64,000 nt of DNA from an uncultured Roseovarius sp. (GTDB taxonomy: Bacteria; Pseudomonadota; Alphaproteobacteria; Rhodobacterales; Rhodobacteraceae), in the NCBI GenBank assembly GCA_947496175.1, contig CANMBU010000003.1, positions 372,001 to 436,000 on the forward strand, read 5' to 3'. The notes below the pieces were generated by a model. The model made no database searches. It saw only the letters and a list, made by a program, of their open reading frames with translations, and was not told where the DNA came from. Of the stretch, positions 25,304-34,407 are shown piece by piece. A program made the position numbers and the translations under genes. Each line of letters begins with the position of its first letter. Within the stretch, counting starts at the first letter, position 1.

Positions 25304-27246
25304 CCTCCACCTCCGACAAGTTGGCGATAAAGTTGCGGCAAGGCGATGGTCAGTTTGTCGGGATGTGCGATCACCGCGTAGTGGCCGGTGCCAAAGAGGC
25401 GCGGGAACCAGCTTTGGCCCTTGGGATCAATGGCTATCCCAAAGACCGCCTGACCTTGACGCCGCGCCTCGCGGATGGCCATGCGGGTGTCTTCGATGCC
25501 GTGACGTCCTTCGTAGTGGTCCAGATCGTTCGGTTTGCCATCGGTGAGCACGATCAACAGGCGTCGCGCCTGATTGCGGTTTTGCAGTTTGCTTGACACA
25601 TGACGGATCGCCGCGCCCAGCCGCGTGTAGAACCCAGGCTTGAGCGCCGCGAGGCGCCGTTCGATCAACATCCCCATGGGCGTGTCGAAATCCTTGACCT
25701 CGTTCACGTAAACCCGTTCGCGACGAAGTGACGAAAATCCGTGAATGGCCAGCGTATCTCCACAGGCCTCCAGACCCCAGGCCAGGGCGGTCAGGGCCTC
25801 TCGTTCAATATCAAGCACCGTACGTCCGGTCACGGCGCTCTCGGTCGAACGGGACGTATCGAGTAGGATGGATACCGCCAGATCGCGTGCTTCGCTTTGG
25901 GTGCGGCACCAGAGCGTGTCGCGCGGATCACCTGTGGCCTTGAGGTCGGCCCGGGCGCGCATCACCGCGTCGAGATCAAGCATATCTCCGTCCACCTGTC
26001 CGTTGATGGTGAGGGGGCGCGGACGAAACGCCTCGAACTGACGGCGCACGCGACGGATACGGCGCTGAGCTGCCGCATCGAATGGTGGAGGTTCGGCTTC
26101 TTGCTCTATGACACTCTCAAAAACGGCACAGTGGTCCTTGATGTACCGTTTTTGCCGCGTGTCCCATTCCGGATAAGTGAATTTCCCCGCGACCGCCTCG
26201 CGATTGACGTCTTCCGCTGCAAGGTCGAGATGCAGCTTGAAGCGCGTTTTGGGGGCCTTGGACACATCCGTAAGCGCGAGCTCGTCAAGGTCATCGAGCG
26301 CCTTCTTGGCCGCCTCGGGGTCATCGTCATCGACACGGCGGTTGAGATTGAGATAGTCCGCAAAGCTCAAGATCGCCTCGAACTTGTGCAGGATCAGGCT
26401 GTCTTGACGATTTGACAGATCAGACTGTTTGCGGCTGCCTTTCAGGCTTTTCTCAACAGTTTCCTGCTTGTTTTCGTTGTTTTGGCCCTGATCGGGGTCT
26501 TCGGACCGTGGCACGCGCGTGGTTTCGGGCGGGACCAGCACAGGCCAGAAAGGCACAGGTCGCATTGGCTTGTACCGGCGCGGGGCGACAAGGTCCGAAA
26601 GCATTGCATCTTGGGTCTTCAACGCGGTCCCAAGCGCCAGAACCGCCGGAGTGGGGTCGGGTGTGCCCAAGAGATGACGCAGCGTACTTTCCAAAGTGGC
26701 CTCAGCACGGGGCAGACGAGAAACGGGGCGGCGTTTGAGATAAGCTTTTGCCAATCGCCGGGCGAGGGGGATTAACCCCGGACACTGCGCTTCGGCCTCC
26801 TGAATAGCCTGCAACACAGTTGCCACGTGCCAAATGTCTGTTTGCAGTGCATCCTGACCCGCAGCCGGGAAATGCGTGGCAAAGGCGGCAATCGCGGTGG
26901 TCCAAGTGTAAGTGGCACGGTTCAGGGCCGGGTCGTCAAAGGCTGTGATCTCCGAGGGAAGGCGCAGGATTTCGCCATCAAAGCTCGACTGTTCAACCTC
27001 TTCCGCGACTGTGCCAAGCTTTCGCCGCCACGACAGGCGATGCTGCGACAAGCGACGCGGGCAGGCGCGGATTTCGACCGAAGCCGAACCGCCCAGACCG
27101 CGAAAGAGGACAGAGAGGCGACCCACCTCATCTTCCAGATAAACCGCGGCTTCAGGGGATACAGGCGGCGCATCAAAGCCGGCGGCCCAGGCGTGCCAAA
27201 GCTTGCCAACGGTTTCCTCCGGCTCCCAGGGTTCAAACCCTTCCAT
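25300..27246 (-). CDS. norD: NorD, VWA-domain assembly protein for NO reductase
   Basis: This 648-residue cytoplasmic protein has a C-terminal von Willebrand A domain. The MIDAS metal motif is DTSRST (DxSxS type), with TDGKPND as a later metal/loop motif. The middle part is acidic and of low complexity (NLNRRVDDDDPEAAKKALDD). NorD works with the AAA+ protein NorQ to insert the non-heme iron (FeB) and activate NorCB. The start at 27246 (MEGFEPWEPEE) is preferred over 27303 because the latter lies within norQ. NorQ ends 4 bases upstream, so the two are coupled. Confidence 0.9.
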   Translation of the reverse strand: MEGFEPWEPEETVGKLWHAWAAGFDAPPVSPEAAVYLEDEVGRLSVLFRGLGGSASVEIRACPRRLSQHRLSWRRKLGTVAEEVEQSSFDGEILRLPSEITAFDDPALNRATYTWTTAIAAFATHFPAAGQDALQTDIWHVATVLQAIQEAEAQCPGLIPLARRLAKAYLKRRPVSRLPRAEATLESTLRHLLGTPDPTPAVLALGTALKTQDAMLSDLVAPRRYKPMRPVPFWPVLVPPETTRVPRSEDPDQGQNNENKQETVEKSLKGSRKQSDLSNRQDSLILHKFEAILSFADYLNLNRRVDDDDPEAAKKALDDLDELALTDVSKAPKTRFKLHLDLAAEDVNREAVAGKFTYPEWDTRQKRYIKDHCAVFESVIEQEAEPPPFDAAAQRRIRRVRRQFEAFRPRPLTINGQVDGDMLDLDAVMRARADLKATGDPRDTLWCRTQSEARDLAVSILLDTSRSTESAVTGRTVLDIEREALTALAWGLEACGDTLAIHGFSSLRRERVYVNEVKDFDTPMGMLIERRLAALKPGFYTRLGAAIRHVSSKLQNRNQARRLLIVLTDGKPNDLDHYEGRHGIEDTRMAIREARRQGQAVFGIAIDPKGQSWFPRLFGTGHYAVIAHPDKLTIALPQLYRQLVGGGG

Positions 27247-27250
27247 GATG

Positions 27251-28063
27251 TTAGCCGAAGACCGCCGTGACGATGTCGCGCAGCCCTTGCTTGACGTCGT
27301 CATCGTCCGTGAGCGGCTCGATCATGGCTGTTTCAATAGCCTGTTCCACCGGTGTGCCATGCGCCATCAGCGAGGCAGCGTAGATGACCAACCGGGTGGA
27401 CACGCCTTCTTCCAGATCCTGCCCCTTGAGACCACGCAGCTTTCCGGCAAGGCGGACAAGCCCCTTGGCGCAGCTCTCGTCCAGCCCGCTTTCCTGTGTG
27501 ACAATCCGGATTTCCTGCTCTGCTGGCGGAAAATCAAAGGTCAGGGACAGGAAACGCTGTCGTGTGGAGGGTTTGAGCGTTTTCAGGATATTCTGATAGC
27601 CCGGGTTGTAGGACGCCACGAGCATGAAACCGGGGCCAGCCTCCAGCGTCTCTCCGGTGCGGTCGATGGGCAGGATGCGCCGGTCGTCCGTGAGCGGGTG
27701 CAGCACCACGGTGACGTCCTTGCGCGCCTCGACCACCTCGTCGAGGTAACAAATCGCACCCTCACGCACCGCGCGCGTGAGCGGCCCATCGGCCCAGACT
27801 GTGTCGCCGCCTTTCAAAAGATAGCGCCCGATCAGATCAGCGGCTGTCAGGTCGTCATGGCAGGCCACTGTGTAGAGCGGCCGGCCCAGCCTTGCGGCCA
27901 TATGCGCCACGAACCGGGTCTTGCCACAGCCTGTTGGGCCTTTGAGCAAGAGCGGCATCTGATGGCGATAGGCGGTCTCGAAGAGGGCGCATTCCGGCCC
28001 TTGTTCAAGATAGAAAGGGGCGTCTTGCGCCCCTTCCGCTATTGGTGTCGCGGCCACGTTCAT
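27251..28063 (-). CDS. norQ: NorQ, MoxR-type AAA+ ATPase
   Basis: This 270-residue protein has Walker [11 protein letters not shown] (about residues 42-51), Walker [15 protein letters not shown] and sensor 1 ASYNPGYQ. It belongs to the MoxR/CbbQ-NirQ-NorQ group, which pairs with VWA proteins to remodel metalloenzymes. It lies between norB (4-base overlap) and norD, the expected partner. Confidence 0.93.
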   Translation of the reverse strand: MNVAATPIAEGAQDAPFYLEQGPECALFETAYRHQMPLLLKGPTGCGKTRFVAHMAARLGRPLYTVACHDDLTAADLIGRYLLKGGDTVWADGPLTRAVREGAICYLDEVVEARKDVTVVLHPLTDDRRILPIDRTGETLEAGPGFMLVASYNPGYQNILKTLKPSTRQRFLSLTFDFPPAEQEIRIVTQESGLDESCAKGLVRLAGKLRGLKGQDLEEGVSTRLVIYAASLMAHGTPVEQAIETAMIEPLTDDDDVKQGLRDIVTAVFG

Positions 28064-29433
28064 TCCGCCACCACCGTCGCATCTTCATCAGATGGCGTGA
28101 TGATCTCTTTGCGTGGCACTAAGATTGAGTAGATGAAGACCAAAGCCCCCAGCACCACGATCACGCCAGAGCCAAATCGCATCCAATAGAAGATGGCGAG
28201 CTGATCCTGCACATCCATGAAGTAGTCACCCTGAACCCGTTGCAGATGGGTCTGCACAGTGCCTGCAAAGGTCAGCACGAAGGTCATGAAAGTCATGCCG
28301 CCGGCCATCATCCAGAAGGACGCCATGTTCAGCACCTGATTGTACGGATCCCGGTTGAACAGGATCGGGAAGGCATAGGTAAAGATCGCCAGGTTCAGCG
28401 ACACGTAGGCGCCAAAGAAAGCCAGGTGCCCGTGCGCGGCGGTGATCTGCGTGCCGTGGGTGTAGTAGTTCACCCCGTGCAGCGTGTGCAGAAAGCCCCA
28501 GACGCCTGCGCCAAAGAAAGCCAGCGTGGCACATCCCAAGGCCCAGAGCAGGGCGGCTTTGTTCGGATGATCCCGGCGGCCCTTCCAGACCATGACAAAG
28601 GCAAAGGCCATCATCGCAAAGAAGGGCACGATCTCAAGTGAGGAGAAGATCGAACCGATCCACTGCCAGTAGCCCGGCGTGCCGATCCAGTAATAGTGGT
28701 GACCGGTGCCAAGGATGCCCGAAAAGAGCGCTGTGGCGACGATGATATAGAGCCACTTCTCCACGATCTCGCGGTCCACACCGGTGAGTTTGAGCATCAG
28801 GAAGGCCAGAATGGACGCCATCACAAGCTCCCAGGTGCCTTCGACCCAAAGGTGCACGATGTACCACCAGTATTGTTTGTCCAGTGCGAGGTTCTCAGGG
28901 TTGTAGAAGGCAAAGAGAAACAGCAAAACCAGCCCCCAGAGCCCAAGCAGCAGAACGTTGCTGATGGCCGTCTTCTTGCCCTTCAGACCTGTCATTGTGA
29001 CGTTGTAAAGGAAGAGAAGCCCGGCCACGACGATGCCAAGCTTGACCCAAACAGGCTGTTCGATGAACTCGCGGCCTTCCTTGCCCAGGAGCCAGTGCCC
29101 CTCAAAGAGGTTGAACACATAGGTAACGACCACGCCCAGTGTGCCCAGAACCAGAATGCCCAACTGCGCATAGGCCGCAGTAGTGGAGTGGATCTCTTGT
29201 TCGGTTTCTTCAGGCAGGATGAAGTAGGTCGCGCCCATAAAGCCTAAAAGCAGCCAGACAATCAAAGAATTGGTGTGTAGCATACGCACAGTGTTGAAGG
29301 GCAGAAGCTCAGAGAGCGTGTTGGGCATCACATAGATCCAACCCGCCAGCAACCCGCCCAGAACCTGGATGGCAAAGAGGGCCATGGCGACCATGAAGTA
29401 GGCCATGGCAATTTTTTGAGTTTGATATTTCAT
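28060..29433 (-). CDS. norB: nitric oxide reductase large subunit NorB
   Basis: NorB reduces two NO to N2O at a heme b3/FeB centre in the cytoplasmic membrane. The 457-residue protein has 12 predicted helices. Conserved heme and FeB ligands are visible: MLHTNS (His53), [17 protein letters not shown], and [21 protein letters not shown]. Glu-rich EGHW and WVEGTWE segments are typical of NorB rather than oxidases. It takes electrons from NorC, whose gene lies 13 bases upstream. Confidence 0.96.
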   Translation of the reverse strand: MKYQTQKIAMAYFMVAMALFAIQVLGGLLAGWIYVMPNTLSELLPFNTVRMLHTNSLIVWLLLGFMGATYFILPEETEQEIHSTTAAYAQLGILVLGTLGVVVTYVFNLFEGHWLLGKEGREFIEQPVWVKLGIVVAGLLFLYNVTMTGLKGKKTAISNVLLLGLWGLVLLFLFAFYNPENLALDKQYWWYIVHLWVEGTWELVMASILAFLMLKLTGVDREIVEKWLYIIVATALFSGILGTGHHYYWIGTPGYWQWIGSIFSSLEIVPFFAMMAFAFVMVWKGRRDHPNKAALLWALGCATLAFFGAGVWGFLHTLHGVNYYTHGTQITAAHGHLAFFGAYVSLNLAIFTYAFPILFNRDPYNQVLNMASFWMMAGGMTFMTFVLTFAGTVQTHLQRVQGDYFMDVQDQLAIFYWMRFGSGVIVVLGALVFIYSILVPRKEIITPSDEDATVVAE

Positions 29434-29446
29434 CTTTTGTCCCTCC

Positions 29447-29899
29447 TTAGCCCGCGTCGTTCGGGGGCCAGTCCTGCGTCTTGATTTTGTTGGTCCAAAG
29501 CAGGAATTCAGCCAGATTTCGGGTGTCTTCTTCGCTCAGGCCGAAATTAGGCATCTGCCTGCGGCCTTCGATGCCTGAGGGCTGTGAGGACATCCAACCG
29601 TCCAGAACTTCAAACGCGGCTTCGGGATCATCCAAGACCCCCCAACGTTCCATGACATTGCCCACTTCGGGTGCAAAATAGGCGCCTTCGCCAAGAAGCG
29701 TGTGACAGTTGATACAGGCGTGCCGCTCCCAGACTTTCTTGCCTTCTGCGACAGCCTCCGTGAGTTCCGCATCTGCGGTGGACGTGGTGACAATATACCG
29801 GTGCGAATGGATCGATAGCCCAACAAAGATCGCAATGAAACAGAGTGACCCACCATAAAAAATGTTTCGGGCCATGGACTTGGTCAGAACTTCGCTCAT
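29447..29899 (-). CDS. norC: nitric oxide reductase cytochrome c subunit NorC
   Basis: This 150-residue protein has one N-terminal membrane anchor (FYGGSLCFIAIFVGLSIHSH) and a single heme c motif CINCH at residues 62-66. An axial Met lies in MPNFGLSEEDTRNL. It passes electrons to NorB. The start at 29899 (MSEVLTKSM) has AGGAGCC upstream and replaces the longer track start. It begins the norCBQDEF operon, with an NNR-type box 65-78 bases upstream. Confidence 0.95.
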   Translation of the reverse strand: MSEVLTKSMARNIFYGGSLCFIAIFVGLSIHSHRYIVTTSTADAELTEAVAEGKKVWERHACINCHTLLGEGAYFAPEVGNVMERWGVLDDPEAAFEVLDGWMSSQPSGIEGRRQMPNFGLSEEDTRNLAEFLLWTNKIKTQDWPPNDAG

Positions 29900-29963
29900 C
29901 CGGGGCTCCTTTCTGTAGTGACAGGGGTTGCACAGAAAATGAGCAAGGCGCGCGGTCGGGGCC

Positions 29964-29977
29964 TTAACGAAAGTCAA
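29964..29977 (-). promoter_or_regulatory. NNR/Dnr/FNR-type box for norC
   Basis: The plus strand reads TTAAC-GAAA-GTCAA, a 14-bp dyad centred about 71 bases before the norC start codon. Confidence 0.7.
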
Positions 29978-30022
29978 GACGCGATGAGATGGATGTCATT
30001 GCAAGCGGCGTGGGCAAGTCTC

Positions 30023-30036
30023 TTAACATAAGTCAA
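30023..30036 (+). promoter_or_regulatory. NNR/Dnr/FNR-type box for the nirE operon
   Basis: TTAAC-ATAA-GTCAA lies 59 bases from the norC box and about 209 bases before the nirE start. It is the best candidate for activating the heme d1 operon. Confidence 0.7.
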
Positions 30037-30244
30037 GGAAGCTCGGAGCCGCCTCTCGCTACGCATATTAGACAAGAATTGCACGTTGGGAGGATGCCAG
30101 AGAGAACCGGGATTTCATTGCCTCAAGCACATGACAAGTTCTGCCTCGTTCTCACTGGAATCGTTTTTGTTTTTCAATGTGCGCACAGCGATGTCATCCC
30201 GCTTTGGGCGGGGCGTCTTACACAGATTTGACAAGGACATGCCA

Positions 30245-31030
30245 ATGCCAGCCGTTCGTATTCAAAGCCACGTGTATCTGATTGGCGCAGGGCCGGGCGA
30301 TCCTGATCTGTTGACGGTTAAAGCTTTGCGGCTGATCGAAACCGCGGATGTGGTGGTCTATGACAGGCTTGTCTCGCAACCCATTCTCAACCTGGTCAGT
30401 CCGGAGGCTGAGATGATTGATGTGGGAAAAGCGCCGGATCATCATCCGTTTCCGCAACCGAACATCAATTCGCTTTTGGTCTCGCTTTCGACGCGCTTTT
30501 CAAAGGTGGTTCGCCTCAAAGGAGGAGATCCTTACGTCTTTGGTCGTGGGTCGGAGGAAGCGGAAGTGTTGCGGGATGCTGGTGTGCCTTACACCGTTGT
30601 TCCTGGGATCACATCCGCACAAGGCATTGCCAGCACAACAGGTGTGCCACTGACCCATCGCGGACTGGCCACAGGCGTGCGGCTTGTGACAGGGCATTGC
30701 CGGGCCGGGCATGATCTTGATCTGGATTGGGAAGGTCTGGCCGACCCCGATACAACCTTGGTAGTTTATATGGGCCGGGGCCATGCAGCAGAGATTGCAC
30801 GCCGCTTGATGGTCGGTGGGTTGTCAGCAGAAATGCCAGTGATGCTTGTCGTCGATGGCACCCGACCGACCGAGGAACGTCATTTCACAACATTGGCCGG
30901 GTTGGGCGTAACAGCCGCCACAATCGACAAACGGCGACCTACGCTCATGGTGATTGGCCGGGTGGTTGAACTGGCCGACGATTTGGCAGTCCCTCTGGAG
31001 GCCGAGCTTGGACGGGTGGGCCATGGCTAG
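30245..31030 (+). CDS. nirE: uroporphyrinogen-III C-methyltransferase for heme d1
   Basis: This 261-residue SAM-dependent methyltransferase of the CobA/SUMT family has GAGPGDPDLLTVKALRLI at the N-terminus, VVRLKGGDPYVFGRGSEEAE, PGITSAQGIASTTGVPLTHR and LVVYMG. It methylates uroporphyrinogen III at C-2 and C-7 to precorrin-2, the first committed step to siroheme and heme d1. It opens the nir synthesis operon, so it is NirE rather than a general CobA. The start at 30245 (MPAVRIQ) is preferred, because the AAGGAC site upstream is too close to the alternative ATG at 30239. The track start at 30086 is far upstream. Confidence 0.88.
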   Translation: MPAVRIQSHVYLIGAGPGDPDLLTVKALRLIETADVVVYDRLVSQPILNLVSPEAEMIDVGKAPDHHPFPQPNINSLLVSLSTRFSKVVRLKGGDPYVFGRGSEEAEVLRDAGVPYTVVPGITSAQGIASTTGVPLTHRGLATGVRLVTGHCRAGHDLDLDWEGLADPDTTLVVYMGRGHAAEIARRLMVGGLSAEMPVMLVVDGTRPTEERHFTTLAGLGVTAATIDKRRPTLMVIGRVVELADDLAVPLEAELGRVGHG

Positions 31031-31340
31031 GCTTGCTTGGGTGTTTCTTATGACATGTGGGCTTGCCGCAGCGGCGTTGGCCAACACGAAAACGGATCGC
31101 GCCCCGGCCGAGCTGGAACGACTGGTGCTTCAGGATTGCGGATCCTGTCATGGGTTGACGCTCAAGGGTGGTTTAGGTCGACCAATCACACCTGAGGTGA
31201 TGCAGCATTTCGACCGTGAGGATCTGCGCGACATCATCCTGGATGGCATTCCGGGCACTGCGATGCCCCCCTGGCGGCAGGTCATGACCGAAAGCGAGGC
31301 GATGTGGATCGCCGACTACCTGCAAGGACGAGAGCGATGA
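31023..31340 (+). CDS. nirC: NirC-like monoheme cytochrome c (c55x)
   Basis: This 105-residue protein has a signal peptide (MARLAWVFLMTCGLAAAALA) and one heme motif CGSCH at residues 39-43 (LVLQDCGSCHGLTLKGGLG). A Met is available in AMPPW for the sixth ligand. Small cytochromes of this type occur in nir operons and may donate electrons to NirS or to d1-heme maturation. It overlaps the nirE stop by 8 bases. The name is given by size and position. Confidence 0.82.
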   Translation: MARLAWVFLMTCGLAAAALANTKTDRAPAELERLVLQDCGSCHGLTLKGGLGRPITPEVMQHFDREDLRDIILDGIPGTAMPPWRQVMTESEAMWIADYLQGRER

Positions 31341-32485
31341 AGGTGTTTCTGAATGTTCTTTTTGTCCTGATGGGTGGCCTTGTGGCTGCCCAAGAGCGCG
31401 TTGTCGCCACCGGTGATCTGGGAGTTGTCGTTGAACGCGCCACCGGATCGGTTTTAATCGTGGATCAGTCCGAGATGGGTACAGTTGCGCGGGTCGAAGG
31501 GTTCGGTGATCTCAGCCATGCCAGCGTCGTCTTTTCACCTGATCAGCAGTTTGCCTATGTGTTTGGCCGCGACGGGGGGCTGACCAAGCTCGATCTTGTC
31601 ACACAAAGCATCGCCAACCGCGTCATCCAGGCGGGCAATTCCATTGGCGGCGCCATCTCGGATGATGGGGCGCTGATTGCGGTATCGAATTATGAACCGG
31701 GTGGCGTGAAAATCTTCGACGCCGAAACATTGGACCTTGTGGCTAATCTGCCCACCGGCTCCAAAACCATCGGGTTGGTCGATGCGCCGGGGCGCAAGTT
31801 TGTGTTTTCGCTCTGGGATGCCGGTGAGACATGGATTGCCGATCTCTCTGGCGACGAGATGCAGGTTGAGAAATTCGGCAATGTCGGTGTCAATCCTTAT
31901 GACGCCCTGATTACCGCCAATGGCCGCCGTTACATTGTCGGCCTGTTTGGCGAGGACGGGCTGACGGCGTTTGATCTGTGGGACGACACACCTCAGCCGC
32001 AAAAAATCCTTGCGGATTACGGGAAGGGTCAACAAGACCTGCCGGTGTACAAGATGCCACATCTGGAAGGTTGGGCATTGGCCGGGGATCGCTTTGTGCT
32101 TCCCGCTGTGGGGCATCATCAGGTGCTTTGGGTCAATTCCGCAAACCTGAAAGAGATCGGGCGCACCGACACCCATGGCCAGCCCATTTTTGCCGTCGCG
32201 CGCCCGGATGGCCGGCATGTCTGGGTGAATTATGCCCATCCCAACAATGACACGGTCGAAGTCATCGACAGCCTGACCGGCGAGGTCATTCAGACGCTCA
32301 CACCAGGGCCTGCCGTGCTGCATATGGAATTCACACCGCGCGGGCATCAGGTGTGGCTTTCCGTGCGTGATGCGAACCGCATCGACGTCTATGACACGCG
32401 CACATTCGAGAAGCTTGGCGAAATCCCCGCCGACACGCCTTCGGGCATATTTTTCACTGCAAGAGCGCACAAGATCGGGCTCTAG
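31337..32485 (+). CDS. nirF: NirF, heme d1 biosynthesis propeller protein
   Basis: This 382-residue protein has an N-terminal signal peptide (MKVFLNVLFVLMGGLVAA), no CXXCH and a beta-propeller like the d1 domain of NirS (LTKLDLVTQSIANRVIQAGN, SPDQQFAYVFGRDGG, VWVNYAHPNNDTVEVID). NirF binds d1-type tetrapyrroles and acts in late heme d1 synthesis; a dehydrogenase role has been proposed. It overlaps the nirC stop by four bases. No lipobox Cys is visible, so it is probably soluble in the periplasm. Confidence 0.9.
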   Translation: MKVFLNVLFVLMGGLVAAQERVVATGDLGVVVERATGSVLIVDQSEMGTVARVEGFGDLSHASVVFSPDQQFAYVFGRDGGLTKLDLVTQSIANRVIQAGNSIGGAISDDGALIAVSNYEPGGVKIFDAETLDLVANLPTGSKTIGLVDAPGRKFVFSLWDAGETWIADLSGDEMQVEKFGNVGVNPYDALITANGRRYIVGLFGEDGLTAFDLWDDTPQPQKILADYGKGQQDLPVYKMPHLEGWALAGDRFVLPAVGHHQVLWVNSANLKEIGRTDTHGQPIFAVARPDGRHVWVNYAHPNNDTVEVIDSLTGEVIQTLTPGPAVLHMEFTPRGHQVWLSVRDANRIDVYDTRTFEKLGEIPADTPSGIFFTARAHKIGL

Positions 32486-32495
32486 GAGGCTCTGA

Positions 32496-33476
32496 ATGGA
32501 TCTCGACGATCTGGATTGGAAACTGATGAACGATTGGCAACGCGCCTTGCCGCTGGTGCCGCGCCCGTTTCAGATCATCGCCGATGACCTCAAAACTCAG
32601 GAAAGCGATGTCATTCGTCGGCTCAAGTCGCTGCTTGATGTGGGCGCAATCAGCCGGGTTGGCGGCACGTGTCGCCCCAACACACTCGCGGCAAGTACAC
32701 TGGCCGCTATAGCGGCGCCTCTGGGGTACATCGAAGAGACCGCCGAAATCATCAACTCAGTCGAAGGTGTGAACCATTCCTATGAGCGCGAGAATGAGTG
32801 GAACATCTGGTTCGTGGCCACTGGGCCAACGCGGGCTTTTGTGGATGACGCTTTGGCACAAATCGCGGTGCGTACCGGATTGCGTGTCCTGGACCTGCGT
32901 CTGATTCGCCCATTCAATGTCGATCTCGGTTTTGCACTGGATGGCAAAGGCCAGATGCCCGCGCCACAGCCAGTAGATGACAGCGTGCCCCTGCGAGAGG
33001 GGGATCGCGCGGTGATGCAAGCCCTTTCTGAAGGATTGGAACCTGTGGAACGGCCCTTTGCCGTTCTGGCCAAAACTCTGGGTCGCGAAGAGGCAGATGT
33101 ATTGAGCCGGGTGCGCTCTCTCGCACAGGCCGGGATCCTGAGCCGGATTGGCTTAATTGTGCGCCACCGTCCGCTGGGATGGCGGTCAAACGCGATGTGC
33201 GTTTTCGATGTGCCCGAACATGAGATCCTTGAGAAAGGCGCTGCCCTGACCAAAGTACCCGGTGTGACGCTCTGTTACGAACGCAGGCCCGCACCCGATG
33301 TTTGGCCTTACACGCTCTACTGCATGATCCACGGTCGCAGCCGGGCCGAAACACTCGATGTTCTATCATTGGCACGGGTGCGCGCAGGTCTCACAGGCTA
33401 TCCCTACAAAGTTCTCTTCAGCTCCCGATGCTTCAAACAAACTGGTGCGCTGATCGACAGGAAGGAAAACGCATGA
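32496..33476 (+). CDS. nirDL: NirDL, fused siroheme decarboxylase subunits
   Basis: This 326-residue protein has two AsnC/Lrp-like modules in tandem. Module 1 (about 1-160) carries SYERENEWNIWFVATG. Module 2 (about 165-320) carries CYERRPAPDVWPYTLYCMIHG. NirDLGH together decarboxylate siroheme to 12,18-didecarboxysiroheme in heme d1 synthesis. Here D and L are one protein while G and H are separate, an arrangement seen in several bacteria. It begins 10 bases after nirF and overlaps nirG by four bases. Confidence 0.9.
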   Translation: MDLDDLDWKLMNDWQRALPLVPRPFQIIADDLKTQESDVIRRLKSLLDVGAISRVGGTCRPNTLAASTLAAIAAPLGYIEETAEIINSVEGVNHSYERENEWNIWFVATGPTRAFVDDALAQIAVRTGLRVLDLRLIRPFNVDLGFALDGKGQMPAPQPVDDSVPLREGDRAVMQALSEGLEPVERPFAVLAKTLGREEADVLSRVRSLAQAGILSRIGLIVRHRPLGWRSNAMCVFDVPEHEILEKGAALTKVPGVTLCYERRPAPDVWPYTLYCMIHGRSRAETLDVLSLARVRAGLTGYPYKVLFSSRCFKQTGALIDRKENA

Positions 33477-33922
33477 CTCTAGACGACATAGATCGCCAGA
33501 TCATCAACACGCTGCAAGGGGGCTTTCCGCTGTCTTCTCGTCCCTATGCAGAGTTCGCACAGACGCTTGACCTTAGCGAAGACGCGTTGATCGCGCGCCT
33601 TTCTGCGATGAAAGACGCAGGTGTGATCACCCGGTTTGGCCCTTTTCTGGATGCCGCTGCGATGGGTGGCGCGTTTTGCTTGTGTGCCATTGCAGCGCCT
33701 GAAGATCAGTTTGAAACTGTGACCGAGGCGGTGAATGCGTTCCCCGAAGTAGCGCACAATTACAAGCGCACGCATCGGCTGAATATGTGGTTCGTGCTGG
33801 CCACCGAAACCGAATCCGGGATTACGGAGGCCGCCGATGCCATCGAAGTGGCTACTGGCCTCACCGTGTTCCGCTTCCCCAAGCTAAAGGAGTTCTTCGT
33901 GGGCTTCCGGGTGGCAGCATGA
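33473..33922 (+). CDS. nirG: NirG, siroheme decarboxylase subunit
   Basis: This 149-residue AsnC-like protein has an N-terminal winged helix (DDIDRQIINTLQGGFPLSSRPY) and a RAM-type domain with HNYKRTHRLNMWFVLATE. That motif matches the first module of NirDL (SYERENEWNIWFV). The start at 33473 overlaps the nirDL stop by 4 bases (ATGA); the long track start is rejected. It acts with NirH and NirDL on siroheme. Confidence 0.88.
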   Translation: MTLDDIDRQIINTLQGGFPLSSRPYAEFAQTLDLSEDALIARLSAMKDAGVITRFGPFLDAAAMGGAFCLCAIAAPEDQFETVTEAVNAFPEVAHNYKRTHRLNMWFVLATETESGITEAADAIEVATGLTVFRFPKLKEFFVGFRVAA

Positions 33923-34407
33923 GCCTGAGTGTCGAAGACCGCCGTTTGATTGCCGCCTGTCAAGGCGGGTTGCCTTTCGTGCTTGCACCCTATGCCGCGA
34001 TTGCCAAAGATCTTGGCGTGGCCGAGACAGAGGTGATCGACCGCCTTGGTGCGCTCAAGGCGCGCGGAGTTATCCGTCGCATCGGTATTGCGCCGAACCA
34101 CTACAAGCTCGGCATGACGGCCAACGGCATGTCCGTGTGGGACGTTGACGACAGCATCGCCGAAGAGATCGGTCCGCTTGTGGGGGCCATGGAGGAGGTC
34201 ACGCATTGCTACCTGCGCCCGCGTGCCTTGCCCGACTGGCCCTACAACCTCTTTGCCATGGTGCACGGCAGCAACCGTGATGAGGTTGAGGAAAAACGAG
34301 GCCGGATTGCCGAATTGCTCGGCGACGCCTGCCGCGCGTCCGACATTCTCTATTCCACCGAAATCCTGAAGAAAACGGGCCTGCGCCTGAAGAAAGGAGC
34401 CGCCTGA
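33919..34407 (+). CDS. nirH: NirH, siroheme decarboxylase subunit
   Basis: This 162-residue AsnC-like protein has [20 protein letters not shown] and [21 protein letters not shown]. That motif matches the second module of NirDL (CYERRPAPDVWPYTLYCMIHG). It overlaps nirG by 4 bases and abuts nirJ (TGATG). The pairing pattern suggests the genes arose by doubling of a D-L pair. Confidence 0.88.
   Translation: MSLSVEDRRLIAACQGGLPFVLAPYAAIAKDLGVAETEVIDRLGALKARGVIRRIGIAPNHYKLGMTANGMSVWDVDDSIAEEIGPLVGAMEEVTHCYLRPRALPDWPYNLFAMVHGSNRDEVEEKRGRIAELLGDACRASDILYSTEILKKTGLRLKKGAA

Larger units (their letters stand above)
29900..30244. other. divergent norC / nirE control region
   Basis: This 345-base region contains two NNR-type boxes, one placed for norC and one for nirE. 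The nirE leader after the box is about 200 bases long and has an AT-rich part and a small hairpin (CCCGC-TTTG-GCGGG, about 30198-30212). A short reading frame in this leader is discussed under findings. Confidence 0.6.

Noticed and set aside
27203-28132. 309-residue plus-strand ORF opposite norQ
   Set aside because: norQ has Walker A/B and sits in a tight operon; this is a shadow.
31535-32470. 311-residue minus-strand ORF opposite nirF
   Set aside because: Shadow of nirF; no domain pattern.
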